A stretch of 64,000 nt of DNA from Aurantibacillus circumpalustris (GCF_029625215.1 NZ_CP121197.1:496001-560000), one strand, 5' to 3'; counted from the first letter of the stretch, positions 46,962-55,466 are shown. Numbers and translations: made by a program. The notes: generated by a model not told the origin, from the letters alone.

Positions 46962-47723
46962 ATGATCACAATTAAAAATCTCCATGCATCTGTTGATGGA
47001 AAAGAAATTTTAAAAGGAATTAATTTAGAAGTAAAGGCTGGTGAAGTACATGCCATTATGGGCCCAAACGGATCGGGTAAATCGACTTTATCAGCTGTAC
47101 TAGCAGGTCGTGAAGATTACGATGTAACCGAAGGTGAAGTAAGATTTAATGGAAAAGATCTTTTAGATATGCCAGCAGAAGATCGCGCACGTGAGGGATT
47201 GTTCTTAGCGTTTCAATATCCGGTAGAAATTCCAGGTGTGAGCAATATTAATTTTTTAAAAACAGCTTTAAACGAGATTCGTGAATACAAAGGATTGGAT
47301 GCAATTCCAGCTAAAGACTTTTTAGCACTTGTAAAAGAAAAACAAAAGTTAGTTGAATTAGATGGCAAACTTGCAAACCGCAGTGTTAATGAAGGATTTA
47401 GCGGTGGCGAAAAAAAGAGAAACGAAATCTTTCAAATGGCTATGCTGGATCCAAGCTTAGCTATTTTAGATGAAACGGACAGTGGATTAGATATTGACGC
47501 TTTAAAAATTGTCGCTAAAGGTGTGAACACTTTGAAGAGCGATAAAAAAGCATTTATTGTTATTACACACTACCAAAGACTTTTAGATTATATCGTGCCG
47601 GACTTTGTTCACATTTTGTACAACGGTAAAATCGTAAAATCAGGTGGTAAAGAATTAGCGCTTGAATTAGAGGCTAAAGGTTATGACGAAATTAAAAAAC
47701 AATTCGAAATAGAATCAGCATAA
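46962..47723 (+). CDS. sufC: Fe-S cluster assembly ATPase SufC
   Basis: SufC is the ABC-type ATPase of the SufBC2D scaffold. The 253-residue protein has Walker A MGPNGSGKSTLSAVLAG, Q-loop FLAFQYPVEIPG, the ABC signature GFSGGEKKRNEIFQMA, Walker B LAILDETDSGLDIDAL and the H-loop ITHYQRLLDY. The DETDSGLDID block is characteristic of SufC. It follows the GT-C-like gene by 39 bases. Confidence 0.97.
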   Translation: MITIKNLHASVDGKEILKGINLEVKAGEVHAIMGPNGSGKSTLSAVLAGREDYDVTEGEVRFNGKDLLDMPAEDRAREGLFLAFQYPVEIPGVSNINFLKTALNEIREYKGLDAIPAKDFLALVKEKQKLVELDGKLANRSVNEGFSGGEKKRNEIFQMAMLDPSLAILDETDSGLDIDALKIVAKGVNTLKSDKKAFIVITHYQRLLDYIVPDFVHILYNGKIVKSGGKELALELEAKGYDEIKKQFEIESA

Positions 47724-47724
47724 A

Positions 47725-47790
47725 TAAGACACGAATTACGCAAATTGCACAAATCGACACTTAAAAATTAGTGTCACTTCGTGAAATTAA
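47725..47790. repeat. CACGAATT/AATTAGTG-type degenerate repeat between sufC and sufD
   Basis: The intergenic stretch has CACGAATTACGCAAATTGC, AAATTAGTGTCACTTCGTG and AAATTAATGTC. These are complementary versions of a word family also seen at 39661-39692, 43671-43700, 56415-56442 and 58867-58893. Confidence 0.5.
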
Positions 47791-47811
47791 TGTCAAAAAA
47801 AGGGAGAACAA

Positions 47812-49086
47812 ATGATCGCAGAAAAATCACATACAGCACAAAATATTATAGAGAAGATTTCTTCAAGTGCTTCTAAAGTTGGGTTTATAGATAATTCAAC
47901 GCTTACAAAAGCTTTGATGTATCTTGAAAACACCGGAATTCCGACTCATAAAAACGAAGACTATAAATACTGTAACATGGATGCAATTCTTAAAAAAGAA
48001 TTCAGAAATGTAGAGCAGAAATTTATTAGTCCGACTGATATCAATCAATACAAACTTCAGGATACTGTAACGCTTGTTGTTGTTAATGGAACTTATTCTG
48101 AAACGCTAAGCGATAAAATCATCCTTAAAGGCTTACACATTGCTGCACTATCTAATTTGGATGCAAATGCTAAAAAACTTATTTCTTCTTCTACAAATGT
48201 AGAAACTGATGCTTTTATTGCTTTAAATACTGTGTTTAGCTCAAATGGCTTTCACTTGAAAGTTGAGAAAGGTACTGCGCTTAGAATTCCAATTCATATT
48301 TTGTACATCGCTTCGTCTGAATCAGAAGCCATTGTGAATACACGAAATCTTATTGAACTAGAAGAAAATTCAGAGGCACTTATTATCGAAGAACAAATTG
48401 TGATTGGCAAAGGCAAAGTATTTACAAATTACTTAAGTGAAAAATTTGTAGCGCAAAACGCAAAACTTAATTGCACCTTATTTCAAAACGAAGGCGCACA
48501 AGGTTTTTCAGTGAACACTAATCAAGTGAAAGTTGAACGCTCAGCTCACTATGATAACACAACTGTTACTTTAAGCGGACAATTAGTAAGAAATAATCAC
48601 AACGTTGTTCTTTCTGGTGAAAATTCGGAAGCACATTTAAACGGGTTATTCTCATCGAAGGGAACGCAGTTAGTGGATAACCACACTTTAATGGATCATC
48701 AGGTTCCACATTGTGAAAGCAATGAATTATACAAAGGTATTATCAACGACAAGAGTACTGGTGTATTTAATGGAAAAATATTTGTAAGAAAAGACGCTCA
48801 AAAAACAAACGCTTATCAAAGTAGCAAAAACATTCTACTAAGTGATGACGCTACTATCAATACTAAGCCGCAATTAGAAATTTATGCTGACGATGTAAAA
48901 TGTTCACATGGAACATCTACAGGTAAAATTGACGAAAGCGCTATGTTCTATTTAAATGCTCGTGGTATTGGAAAAGAAAGCGCCAGAAAATTATTACTTG
49001 GTTCATTTGCTTTAGAAGTGATTAACAAAATTGAAGTAGATAGTTTAAGAGAAAAAATAACACAATTATTCGAAAACGAAATTTAA
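47812..49086 (+). CDS. sufD: Fe-S cluster assembly protein SufD
   Basis: SufD (424 residues; E. coli 423) pairs with SufB in the scaffold. Its C-terminal half shows the SufBD block: HTLMDHQVPHCESNELYKGII, VFNGKIFVRKDAQKTNAYQSSKNILLSDDATINTKPQLEIYADDVKCSHGTSTGKIDESAMFYLNARGI with the conserved Cys-Ser-His-Gly. The N-terminal part is divergent, as in the family. The stop is directly followed by the TTG start of sufS. Confidence 0.95.
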   Translation: MIAEKSHTAQNIIEKISSSASKVGFIDNSTLTKALMYLENTGIPTHKNEDYKYCNMDAILKKEFRNVEQKFISPTDINQYKLQDTVTLVVVNGTYSETLSDKIILKGLHIAALSNLDANAKKLISSSTNVETDAFIALNTVFSSNGFHLKVEKGTALRIPIHILYIASSESEAIVNTRNLIELEENSEALIIEEQIVIGKGKVFTNYLSEKFVAQNAKLNCTLFQNEGAQGFSVNTNQVKVERSAHYDNTTVTLSGQLVRNNHNVVLSGENSEAHLNGLFSSKGTQLVDNHTLMDHQVPHCESNELYKGIINDKSTGVFNGKIFVRKDAQKTNAYQSSKNILLSDDATINTKPQLEIYADDVKCSHGTSTGKIDESAMFYLNARGIGKESARKLLLGSFALEVINKIEVDSLREKITQLFENEI

Positions 49087-50304
49087 TTGATTGATACCAA
49101 AAAAATACGCGAACAGTTTCCCATCCTTACTCAGAAAGTAAATGGAGCACCTCTTATCTATTTTGATAATGGTGCTACCACACAAAAACCATTGCGTGTA
49201 ATTGAAAACATTTCTGAATTTTACAAAACAACAAATTCAAACATTCACCGTGGCGTGCATACATTGAGTCGCTTAGCGACGGATCAATTTGAACAAGCAC
49301 GTAAAACAATTGCTTCACATTTTCATGTAAAAAACGATCAACAAGTAATTTTCACTGCTGGAACAACAGACTCTATAAATATTGTAGCAGAATCATTAGC
49401 AAAAAAACATTTACAAAATGGAGACGAAATAATTTTATCCACTTACGAGCACCATTCAAATATCTTGCCATGGCAATTGTGGGCGCAAGCAAATGAAGGA
49501 ACTTTAAAAGTAATTCCCCTTAAAGAAAATCAAAGTCTGGATTACGAAGCTTTTGAAAAATTGCTTAGTCCAAAAACTAAATTAATTGCACTTGCTCATG
49601 TATCGAATACACTTGGCCTAATAAGTGATTTGGAAAAAATAAAAGCTGCTGCTGCAAAATTTCACGTTCCCATTTTGATTGATGGCGCTCAATCTGCGCC
49701 GCACATGACCGTTGATTTACAAAAGCTTGATGTAGATTTTTATACGTGCAGCGCTCATAAAATTTATGGTCCAACCGGAGTAGGCATTTTATATCTATCT
49801 GAAAAATGGTTGAGAGATTTACCCGTCGCCCGTTCAGGAGGTGGAACTATTAAAACAGTTTCTTTCGAAAAAACAGTTTATGCAGAAGGCGCTCTTCGCT
49901 ATGAGCCAGGCACACCAAATATTTCGGGCGCAATAGCGTTTGCGGAAGCTATAAAATTTGTTGATGAAATTGGAATGCAAACTATTTTTGAGCATGAAGA
50001 AGAATTAGTTCAACACGCCCAAAAACAATTAAAACAAATTCCCGAAGTAGTTATATACGGAGAAAATGATCACAAAGCAGGTGTTATTTCTTTTAACATA
50101 AAAGGACAACATCCATTTGACGTAGGAACACTGCTAGATAAATATGGTATTGCGGTAAGAACAGGACATCACTGTACGCAGCCACTAATGAATGTTTTAG
50201 GAATACAAGGAACCGTAAGGATATCTTTCGCCGTTTATAACACAAAAGAAGAAATAGATTTTTTTATAGAAAAGTTGAAAAAAGTAATTACAATGTTAAA
50301 CTAA
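49087..50304 (+). CDS. sufS: Cysteine desulfurase SufS
   Basis: SufS removes sulfur from cysteine and passes it to SufE. The 405-residue PLP enzyme shows YFDNGATTQKP, STYEHHSNILPWQLWA, the lysine block FYTCSAHKIYGPTGVGILY and the catalytic cysteine in VRTGHHCTQPLMN (Cys363). The start is TTG at 49087, immediately after the sufD TAA; no in-frame ATG fits the conserved N-terminus, so coupling to sufD is likely. Confidence 0.95.
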   Translation: MIDTKKIREQFPILTQKVNGAPLIYFDNGATTQKPLRVIENISEFYKTTNSNIHRGVHTLSRLATDQFEQARKTIASHFHVKNDQQVIFTAGTTDSINIVAESLAKKHLQNGDEIILSTYEHHSNILPWQLWAQANEGTLKVIPLKENQSLDYEAFEKLLSPKTKLIALAHVSNTLGLISDLEKIKAAAAKFHVPILIDGAQSAPHMTVDLQKLDVDFYTCSAHKIYGPTGVGILYLSEKWLRDLPVARSGGGTIKTVSFEKTVYAEGALRYEPGTPNISGAIAFAEAIKFVDEIGMQTIFEHEEELVQHAQKQLKQIPEVVIYGENDHKAGVISFNIKGQHPFDVGTLLDKYGIAVRTGHHCTQPLMNVLGIQGTVRISFAVYNTKEEIDFFIEKLKKVITMLN

Positions 50305-50351
50305 GTCGTAAGTCATGAGTTGTAAGAATTAAGTCGATTGAATTAAAAAAA

Positions 50352-50717
50352 ATGGGGTCATTTAAAAAATTTGAAGAAATAGTCGCTTGGCAAAAAGCAA
50401 GATTGCTCACGAAAGAGATTTATCTTTTATCTAACAAAGGCAAATTTGAAAAAGACTTTTCTTTAAAAGATCAAGTAAGAAGGTCAGCGGTGTCTGTTAT
50501 GGCAAACATCGCGGAAGGATTTGATAGAAGAGGCGATAAAGAATTCGCCAGATTTTTAAACATTTCAAAGGGGTCTCTGTCAGAAACAAAATCGCATTTA
50601 TACGTCGCGCTTGATGTTGATTACATTAATGAAGATACACTTAATGTGCTAGCTGAAAAAATTGATGAAATAGGAAAATTAATTAGCGGATTAATCAACT
50701 ATTTAAAAAAAGAATAA
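50352..50717 (+). CDS. Four-helix-bundle protein (23S rRNA intervening-sequence/S23 family), copy 1
   Basis: The 121-residue helical protein matches the S23/IVS family (four helix bundle): FKKFEEIVAWQKARLLTKEIYLL, LKDQVRRSAVSVMANIAEGFDRRGDKEFARFLNISKGSLSETKSHLYVALD and a last amphipathic helix. These proteins were first found inside 23S rRNA intervening sequences and are related to Avd of diversity-generating retroelements, but free-standing copies are common and unexplained. It lies 47 bases after sufS and 61 before sufE, so it is embedded in the suf transcript. A second copy follows sufE. Confidence 0.85.
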   Translation: MGSFKKFEEIVAWQKARLLTKEIYLLSNKGKFEKDFSLKDQVRRSAVSVMANIAEGFDRRGDKEFARFLNISKGSLSETKSHLYVALDVDYINEDTLNVLAEKIDEIGKLISGLINYLKKE

Positions 50718-50735
50718 TAACGATGTACGTTCTAC

Positions 50736-50780
50736 AACTAACTACGACTTTTGACTAATGACCTTCGACTAATGACTAAT
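50736..50780. repeat. GACTTTTGACTAATGAC-type degenerate repeat before sufE
   Basis: Words ACGACTTTTGACTAATGACC, TTCGACTAATGACTAATGAC repeat with variation between the S23-family gene and sufE. They share the GACTTTTGACT core with the insertion inside priA. A shorter related stretch lies at 50305-50336 after sufS. Confidence 0.55.
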
Positions 50781-51198
50781 GACAATAACAGAAATTGAAA
50801 ACGAAATAGTAGAAGAGTTTGAATTCTTTGGCGACGATTGGGAATCGAAATACGAACACCTTATCGACCTAGGAAAATCATTACCTCTTATTAATCCTGA
50901 ATTAAAAACAGAAGACAGAATTATTAAGGGTTGTCAAAGTCAGGTTTGGTTAAATGCAGAACAAAAAAATGATAAAATTGTTTTTACTGCAGATAGTGAT
51001 GCTATTATTACTAAAGGTATGATTGCTTTAATGATTCGTGTCTTATCAGATCAAAAGCCTGAAGACATCGTAAAGGCGAATATGACCTTTGTGGATAAAA
51101 TTGGTTTGAAAGAACATTTGAGTCCAACCCGTGCAAACGGCTTGGTAAGTATGATTAATAAAATGAAACAAGAAGCTTTGAAAAGAGTTCAAATATAG
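50779..51198 (+). CDS. sufE: Sulfur acceptor protein SufE
   Basis: SufE (139 residues; E. coli 138) takes persulfide sulfur from SufS and stimulates it. The conserved core is present: WESKYEHLIDLGKSLP, then the active-site loop IIKGCQSQVWL with the catalytic cysteine, and the C-terminal LSPTRANGLVSMINKMKQEA. It is flanked on both sides by four-helix-bundle genes of the S23 family, all in the suf direction. Confidence 0.95.
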   Translation: MTITEIENEIVEEFEFFGDDWESKYEHLIDLGKSLPLINPELKTEDRIIKGCQSQVWLNAEQKNDKIVFTADSDAIITKGMIALMIRVLSDQKPEDIVKANMTFVDKIGLKEHLSPTRANGLVSMINKMKQEALKRVQI

Positions 51199-51239
51199 TT
51201 TAAGTATAGGTCAAAAATTGTTTAAAGCGAAAATGTAAA

Positions 51240-51623
51240 ATGGCAAAGGTTTTTGAAGAACTAGAATGTTGGCAACTAGCAGCAGATTTGGATGCTAAAG
51301 TTTACGACCTTGTAATTAATGGAAAGATCAACTACTCTAACTCGCTTAAAGATCAAATGTTAAGATCTGCTGGATCAATTGCCGACAATATTGCTGAAGG
51401 TTTTGAAAGAGGGGGAAACAAAGAATTTATTCAGTTTCTATTTATCGCGAAAGGATCTTGTGGAGAATTACGGTCACGGTTTCATAGAAGCAAACGAAGA
51501 GGATTGATTGACGAAAAGGTTTTTGAGAAGTTTTTCAACGAATGTAGAACAGTATCTGTAAAACTAAGTAATTTAATAAGCTACCTTAAAAAATCAGATT
51601 TTAAAGGCGCTAAGTATACGTAA
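51240..51623 (+). CDS. Four-helix-bundle protein (23S rRNA intervening-sequence/S23 family), copy 2
   Basis: The 127-residue protein is of the same family as the gene at 50352: FEELECWQLAADLDAKVYDLV, LKDQMLRSAGSIADNIAEGFERGGNKEFIQFLFIAKGSCGELRSRFHRSKRRGLIDEKVF and a final helix. It shares the AEGFxRxGxKEFxxFLxIxKGS core with copy 1 but is clearly diverged. No 23S rRNA gene is near. It lies 41 bases after sufE. Confidence 0.85.
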   Translation: MAKVFEELECWQLAADLDAKVYDLVINGKINYSNSLKDQMLRSAGSIADNIAEGFERGGNKEFIQFLFIAKGSCGELRSRFHRSKRRGLIDEKVFEKFFNECRTVSVKLSNLISYLKKSDFKGAKYT

Positions 51624-51639
51624 TTTAAAGCTTGTTCGC

Positions 51640-51765
51640 TTTGAACTTTGAACCATTTAAACATTCTTAAACCACATTGAACAAACCGAAACATTTAAAC
51701 AATTTTGAACCACAACTTGAACAACTTTGAACCTCATTTATTTGAACGACTTTTAAACCAAATTT
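51640..51765. repeat. TTTGAACC/TTTAAAC degenerate repeat
   Basis: About eight variants of TTTGAACC, TTTAAACA and TTGAACAA occur in 125 bases between the second S23-family gene and sufT. Spacing is irregular (roughly 12-20 bases). It is a further word family of the kind scattered through this window. Confidence 0.6.
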
Positions 51766-51769
51766 CAGC

Positions 51770-52099
51770 ATGAGCGCAATTATTATAACGAAAAATACAG
51801 AATTAATGCAACGGGTTATCGACGAAATTAAAACCTGTTTCGATCCGGAAATTCCTGTAGATATTTGGGAGCTTGGTTTGATTTACGAATTAAATCTGGA
51901 TGATGAAAACAATCTCAAAATTGTCATGACCTTGACGTCGCCCAATTGTCCTGTTGCAGAAAGCTTACCAGCAGAAGTGGAAAACAAATTGAAATTAGTT
52001 CAGGACATTAAATCGGCTTCATTGAAACTCACTTTTGAACCACCTTGGGAAAAAGAAATGATGAGTGAAGTGGCACAATTGGAATTAGGATTTATGTAA
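51770..52099 (+). CDS. sufT: SufT/MIP18-family (DUF59) Fe-S assembly protein
   Basis: The 109-residue DUF59 protein has the family core IDEIKTCFDPEIPVDIWELGLIY and MTLTSPNCPVAESLP (conserved Cys), ending in FEPPWEKEMMSEVAQLELG. DUF59 proteins help mature Fe-S proteins; SufT is the bacterial suf-linked form. It is last in the suf cluster and converges with the radical-SAM gene, whose stop is 8 bases away. The name rests on family and position. Confidence 0.85.
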   Translation: MSAIIITKNTELMQRVIDEIKTCFDPEIPVDIWELGLIYELNLDDENNLKIVMTLTSPNCPVAESLPAEVENKLKLVQDIKSASLKLTFEPPWEKEMMSEVAQLELGFM

Positions 52100-52107
52100 T
52101 AATGCAT

Positions 52108-52992
52108 TTAAATAATTCTATCTTTAATTCCATAGGTAGCACTCATCTCTTTCATCTTTATATAAAATGCTTTTCTATAAAACTCAGGTAACTCATTACT
52201 GTATCTAAAATAATTCAAGTACTTGTTTTCCAATTCCGGAAAGTGTTTTCTAATCGCATTTAACACAAGCGTTTTACTATCCGCTTTTTCGTTTCCAAAT
52301 AAAGTAATGGTAGAAGGCATCATGTACTTTGCACCCGAACTCCTAAACGTAGAAAACAATAAATCTAAATGTTCCTTCGTGTCTGAAATAAATGGTAATA
52401 ATGGCATCATACTTACTCCGCTGTGAAACTTTTCTGAAATAGCATTTTTTAATCCTACTAATCTTTCCTTTGGTCTTGGTGCACCAGGTTCAAATATCTC
52501 AGCCACTTTATCATTTAAAGTTGAGAATGAAAAAGAAATGATCACACCTTTTAATTTCTCTTTTAAATCAAAAGGAACATGTGCGTTTTTATTTATGTAA
52601 TGAAGCAAATCAAAATCACGTTCTATTAAAGGAGATTTAGTAATCATGTGTACAGGAAATTTATGTTTTGCAATAATTTTTAAGGCTTCTCGTGTGTGTT
52701 CGTACTTCTTTTCGATATGTAAATAAGGATCTGTAGCGGAAGACATAACAATAAATCCGTACTGACCTTTTTTCGCCCGCAAGCTTAATTGTTTATCTAG
52801 TAATTCAAGTGCGTTTATTTTAATCGACAAATTGTTTTCTAAATTTGTGCCATATTTACTTCCACGGATGTAACAGTACAAACAATTAAACGAGCAACTA
52901 CTGTAGAGGTTTACGCGGTAATCGTCCAAAAACCAGGCGTCACGTTTTTTTGCTTTATTTAATATAGTTTTTACAAGAACTTCTTTTTGCAT
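52108..52992 (-). CDS. Radical-SAM protein of the spore photoproduct lyase-like family
   Basis: The 294-residue protein has the radical-SAM cysteines in [14 protein letters not shown] (CxxxCxxC) near residue 33 and the SPL-like surroundings: [49 protein letters not shown] and [25 protein letters not shown]. Homologues outside sporeformers are called SPL-family radical SAM or Rv2578c-like proteins and have no proven role. A DNA-repair function is not demonstrated. Two ORF6N genes lie upstream on the same strand. Confidence 0.8.
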   Translation of the reverse strand: MQKEVLVKTILNKAKKRDAWFLDDYRVNLYSSCSFNCLYCYIRGSKYGTNLENNLSIKINALELLDKQLSLRAKKGQYGFIVMSSATDPYLHIEKKYEHTREALKIIAKHKFPVHMITKSPLIERDFDLLHYINKNAHVPFDLKEKLKGVIISFSFSTLNDKVAEIFEPGAPRPKERLVGLKNAISEKFHSGVSMMPLLPFISDTKEHLDLLFSTFRSSGAKYMMPSTITLFGNEKADSKTLVLNAIRKHFPELENKYLNYFRYSNELPEFYRKAFYIKMKEMSATYGIKDRII

Positions 52993-53002
52993 AACTTTTA
53001 CC

Positions 53003-53545
53003 TTAATTTTTCTCTAATTTATAGTCTATGCGTTCTCTTGTCTGAGGATTTTCTTTTTTGTCTAACAAATCATCAAAATAACTAAATACGATTTCGATGT
53101 TCTTTGTGTTATTCTCCGTCTTTTGTCGAATCTCTTCAATAGCTAGGCGTAATTCCGTGTTATCCATAAGAGATTGGCGGATTTTTGTAAAAATGCGCAT
53201 GATTTGAATATTCACTGAAATCGCTTTATCACTCTTTAAAACCGAAGATAACATAGCTACTCCCTGTTCAGTGAAGCAAAAGGGCTGATGTCGTAACCCC
53301 ATTTTATCAGAATTGGAGGTCACAAATTGTGACCTCCAATTTTGCAGTTCACTTTCTGACATTTCAAACATAAAATCTTCTGGAAAACGTTTTACATTTC
53401 TCTTTCCAGATTGCTTTAAAACTTTCGTTTCCACACCGTATAACTCCGCTAGATCGCGATCCAACATAACTTTTTGATTGCGAATAAAGTATATTTTATT
53501 CATTATTATGTCCTCAGGAAAACTAATTTCATTTTGGGTCTTCAT
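53003..53545 (-). CDS. ORF6N domain protein, intact copy
   Basis: The 180-residue protein carries the ORF6N (KilA-N related) DNA-binding domain: IYFIRNQKVMLDRDLAELYGVETKVLKQSGKRNVKRFPEDFMFEMSE, then QPFCFTEQGVAMLSSVL and a coiled helix ending NTKNIEIVFSYFDDLLDK. Such proteins are common in phages and as chromosomal singletons in Bacteroidota and are thought to be regulators. A damaged tandem copy lies directly upstream. No other phage gene is near. Confidence 0.85.
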   Translation of the reverse strand: MKTQNEISFPEDIIMNKIYFIRNQKVMLDRDLAELYGVETKVLKQSGKRNVKRFPEDFMFEMSESELQNWRSQFVTSNSDKMGLRHQPFCFTEQGVAMLSSVLKSDKAISVNIQIMRIFTKIRQSLMDNTELRLAIEEIRQKTENNTKNIEIVFSYFDDLLDKKENPQTRERIDYKLEKN

Positions 53546-53574
53546 ACCCTAAAATTAATGGAGATGTAAAAAAA

Positions 53575-53597
53575 TGCTTGCCACGAATTGTAGTATT
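53575..53597. repeat. Duplicated upstream segment, copy A
   Basis: The segment TGCTTGCCACGAATTGTAGT (start 53575) recurs at 54199-54221 with one change (AATATT for AGTATT). The two copies lie 624 bases apart at equivalent positions before the two ORF6N genes, so the gene and about 75 bases of upstream DNA were duplicated together. Confidence 0.7.
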
Positions 53598-53623
53598 CAA
53601 AAAAGATTTTGATAGTTGAAAAA

Positions 53624-54169
53624 CTACAAAGCTCGTTTATCGGGAGTCGTATAACCGATAGCTTTTCGTGGTTTTACTTTCTCATTTTCATTCAGCAAAT
53701 CATCAAAATAGCTAAAAACAATTTCGATGTTCTTGGTATTATTCTCTGTCTTTTGCCAAATCTCTTCAATGGCTAATCTTAGCTCAGTATTATCAATTGA
53801 GGCTTGTCTAATTTTAGCAAAAATTCTCATGATTTCAATGTTTACAGAAATAGCTTGTTTACTATTAAGAACGCTGGACAACATAAGAATTCCACACTCA
53901 TTAAATACCATTGGCAAATACCTCAACCCACCCCAACTTGAGGTGCCAAATTGGCGCCTCAAATTTTCGTGCTCAATTTCTGTTAGTACAAACATAAAAT
54001 CTTCTGGAAATCGATCAATATTTCTATTTACTTGTCGTTTAAGATGTTTTGTTTCTACACCATATAATTCAGCCAAATCACTATCCAACATAACCTTTTG
54101 ATTCCGAATAAACTATATTTTATTCATGACTAAGTCCTCGGGAAGTCTAATTTCATTTTGGGTTTTCAT
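53624..54169 (-). pseudogene. ORF6N domain gene with in-frame stop (tandem paralogue)
   Basis: Read from the ATG at 54169, the first 18 codons (MKTQNEIRLPEDLVMNKI) align with the intact copy (MKTQNEISFPEDIIMNKI). The next codon is TAG (54115-54113) where the intact copy has TAT (Tyr). The frame then continues FIRNQKVMLDSDLAELYGVETKHLK to the stop at 53624, still matching the paralogue to its end (FSYFDDLLNENEK). A restart at the ATG 54091 would give 155 residues lacking the first strand of the domain. It is thus a nonsense-interrupted copy, unless the base is a sequencing error or the stop is suppressed. Confidence 0.8.
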
Positions 54170-54198
54170 ACAGTAAAATTAATGTGGGCTTAACAAGA

Positions 54199-54221
54199 TG
54201 CTTGCCACGAATTGTAATATT
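54199..54221. repeat. Duplicated upstream segment, copy B
   Basis: Partner of the segment at 53575-53597, found upstream of the interrupted ORF6N gene; 22 of 23 bases agree. Confidence 0.7.
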
Positions 54222-54242
54222 AAAAAACAAGTAAACTACTTT

Positions 54243-54782
54243 CTAGTTCATTGACGGGTCAGAACCAAACTCAGCAAAAATGCTATAGCTGACTTTAACT
54301 TCACTCAATTGAAGTCCCCACAGATCATCAGGCTCGTTTTCAAAAAAACTTTTGTCGTAAGGTTCATTAATAAGCCAATGTTTATTTTTGATTTCATCTT
54401 CTAATTGATTTTCACTCCAACCGCTGTATCCAGCAAAAAAGCGGACCTCGTACGATTTTACTTTACCGTGCTCAATCATATGAATCAATTCATTAAAATC
54501 TCCGCCAAAATAAATATTGTTGCCAATGTGAACAGAATCAGGCAGATCGTGACCGAGAGTATGCAAAAAAAATAATTGATTCTTCGCAACAGGGCCTCCT
54601 TCGTAGATTGGAAAATTTCCATTTTTAACTTGGGGTCTGACATCCCTCAAAAGAAATTGAGTCTTGAAATTCAAACTAAAGCCAATTGAACCTTCTTCAC
54701 CGTGATTGGTGAGATACACCACAGAACGGTTAAAAAAACCATCGTGCAACATTGGATGCGCAATAAGTAGTTGACCCTGCAT
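54243..54782 (-). CDS. YqgE/AlgH family protein (UPF0301)
   Basis: The 179-residue protein fits the UPF0301 family: GQLLIAHPMLHDGFFNRSVVYLTNHGEEGSIGFSLN at the N-terminus, then PIYEGGPVAKNQLFFLH and RFFAGYSGWSENQLEDEI, with the conserved GY-GW. The family is widespread; AlgH was first tied to alginate regulation in Pseudomonas, but no molecular function is settled. It is divergent from the dihydrofolate reductase gene. Confidence 0.92.
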   Translation of the reverse strand: MQGQLLIAHPMLHDGFFNRSVVYLTNHGEEGSIGFSLNFKTQFLLRDVRPQVKNGNFPIYEGGPVAKNQLFFLHTLGHDLPDSVHIGNNIYFGGDFNELIHMIEHGKVKSYEVRFFAGYSGWSENQLEDEIKNKHWLINEPYDKSFFENEPDDLWGLQLSEVKVSYSIFAEFGSDPSMN

Positions 54783-54848
54783 GTGGTAAATCTAAATAAA
54801 TTTTTATCTTAATAACATAAATTAATTCACGACTTTTCAAAAATTTTA

Positions 54849-54879
54849 TTGCCGCAGCCATCTATTTTGAATAGGTTTG
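54849..54879 (+). promoter_or_regulatory. Promoter of folA
   Basis: TTG (54849-54851)-N20-TAGGTTTG (54872-54879) matches the Bacteroidota consensus exactly, 18 bases before the ATG at 54898. Confidence 0.7.
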
Positions 54880-54897
54880 TGTTTATTAATTATAAAT

Positions 54898-55383
54898 ATG
54901 CTACTTGCTGCTATTGTTGTAACAGATCTTAATAATGCCATTGGAATAAACAACCAGTTGTTATGTCATTTACCCGCCGACCTTAAGTTTTTTAAAGCCA
55001 CCACTATGGGTTGCCCAATAATTATGGGACGCAAAACCTATGAAAGCATTGGTAGACTTTTACCGGGAAGAAAGAATATAGTTATCACACGTAGTTCTGA
55101 TTATAAAATAGAAGGGGCTGAAATATACCACAGTGTTGAAGCTGCTATAAAAAGTTGCACCGAAGAAAAAGTATTTATAATTGGAGGTGCGGAAATTTTT
55201 AAGCAGACATTGCCTCAGATCACTGAAGTGTTTAGAACATCAATCCAGCATAGTTTTGAAGCTGATGCATGGTTTCCAGAATTAAAAAACTCTGATTTTA
55301 AAATGGTGTGGGAAGAATGCCATGCAGCAGACGAAAAAAATAAGTTTGATTATTGTTTTCAAAAGTGGGAGAGGTTTCGGTAG
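54898..55383 (+). CDS. folA: Dihydrofolate reductase
   Basis: DHFR reduces dihydrofolate to tetrahydrofolate with NADPH. The 161-residue enzyme shows AAIVVTDLNNAIGINNQLLCHLPADLKFFK (with the active-site acidic residue in LPADL), the NADPH-binding PIIMGRKTYESIG and LPGRKNIVITR, and VFIIGGAEIFKQTLP. The start at ATG 54898 is fixed by the promoter. A longer in-frame TTG start lies within the -7 element. It joins folE and the pterin genes downstream as part of folate/pterin metabolism, though it is not in their operon. Confidence 0.96.
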   Translation: MLLAAIVVTDLNNAIGINNQLLCHLPADLKFFKATTMGCPIIMGRKTYESIGRLLPGRKNIVITRSSDYKIEGAEIYHSVEAAIKSCTEEKVFIIGGAEIFKQTLPQITEVFRTSIQHSFEADAWFPELKNSDFKMVWEECHAADEKNKFDYCFQKWERFR

Positions 55384-55427
55384 GCAGTATATAGTCAGCA
55401 GTAGCCAGTCGCGGTTGGCGATATACA

Positions 55428-55466
55428 CCACTAAGGCACAGAGGACACTAAGGAACACTAAGAGTA
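55428..55466. repeat. CACTAAGGCACAGAGG-type degenerate repeat
   Basis: CACCACTAAGGCACAGAGG and ACACTAAGGAACACTAAGAG lie between folA and mqnD, preceded by AGTCAGCAGTAGCCAGTCG. They are related to the stretch at 13964-14025. No gene is present in this 138-base gap. Confidence 0.55.

Noticed and set aside
50352-51623. Possible diversity-generating retroelement because S23-family proteins resemble Avd
   Set aside because: No reverse transcriptase and no template/variable repeat pair are present in the region.
53003-54169. Possible prophage remnant suggested by ORF6N genes
   Set aside because: Neighbouring genes are ordinary chromosomal genes (YqgE, radical SAM, suf) and no integrase, capsid or att-like repeats were seen.
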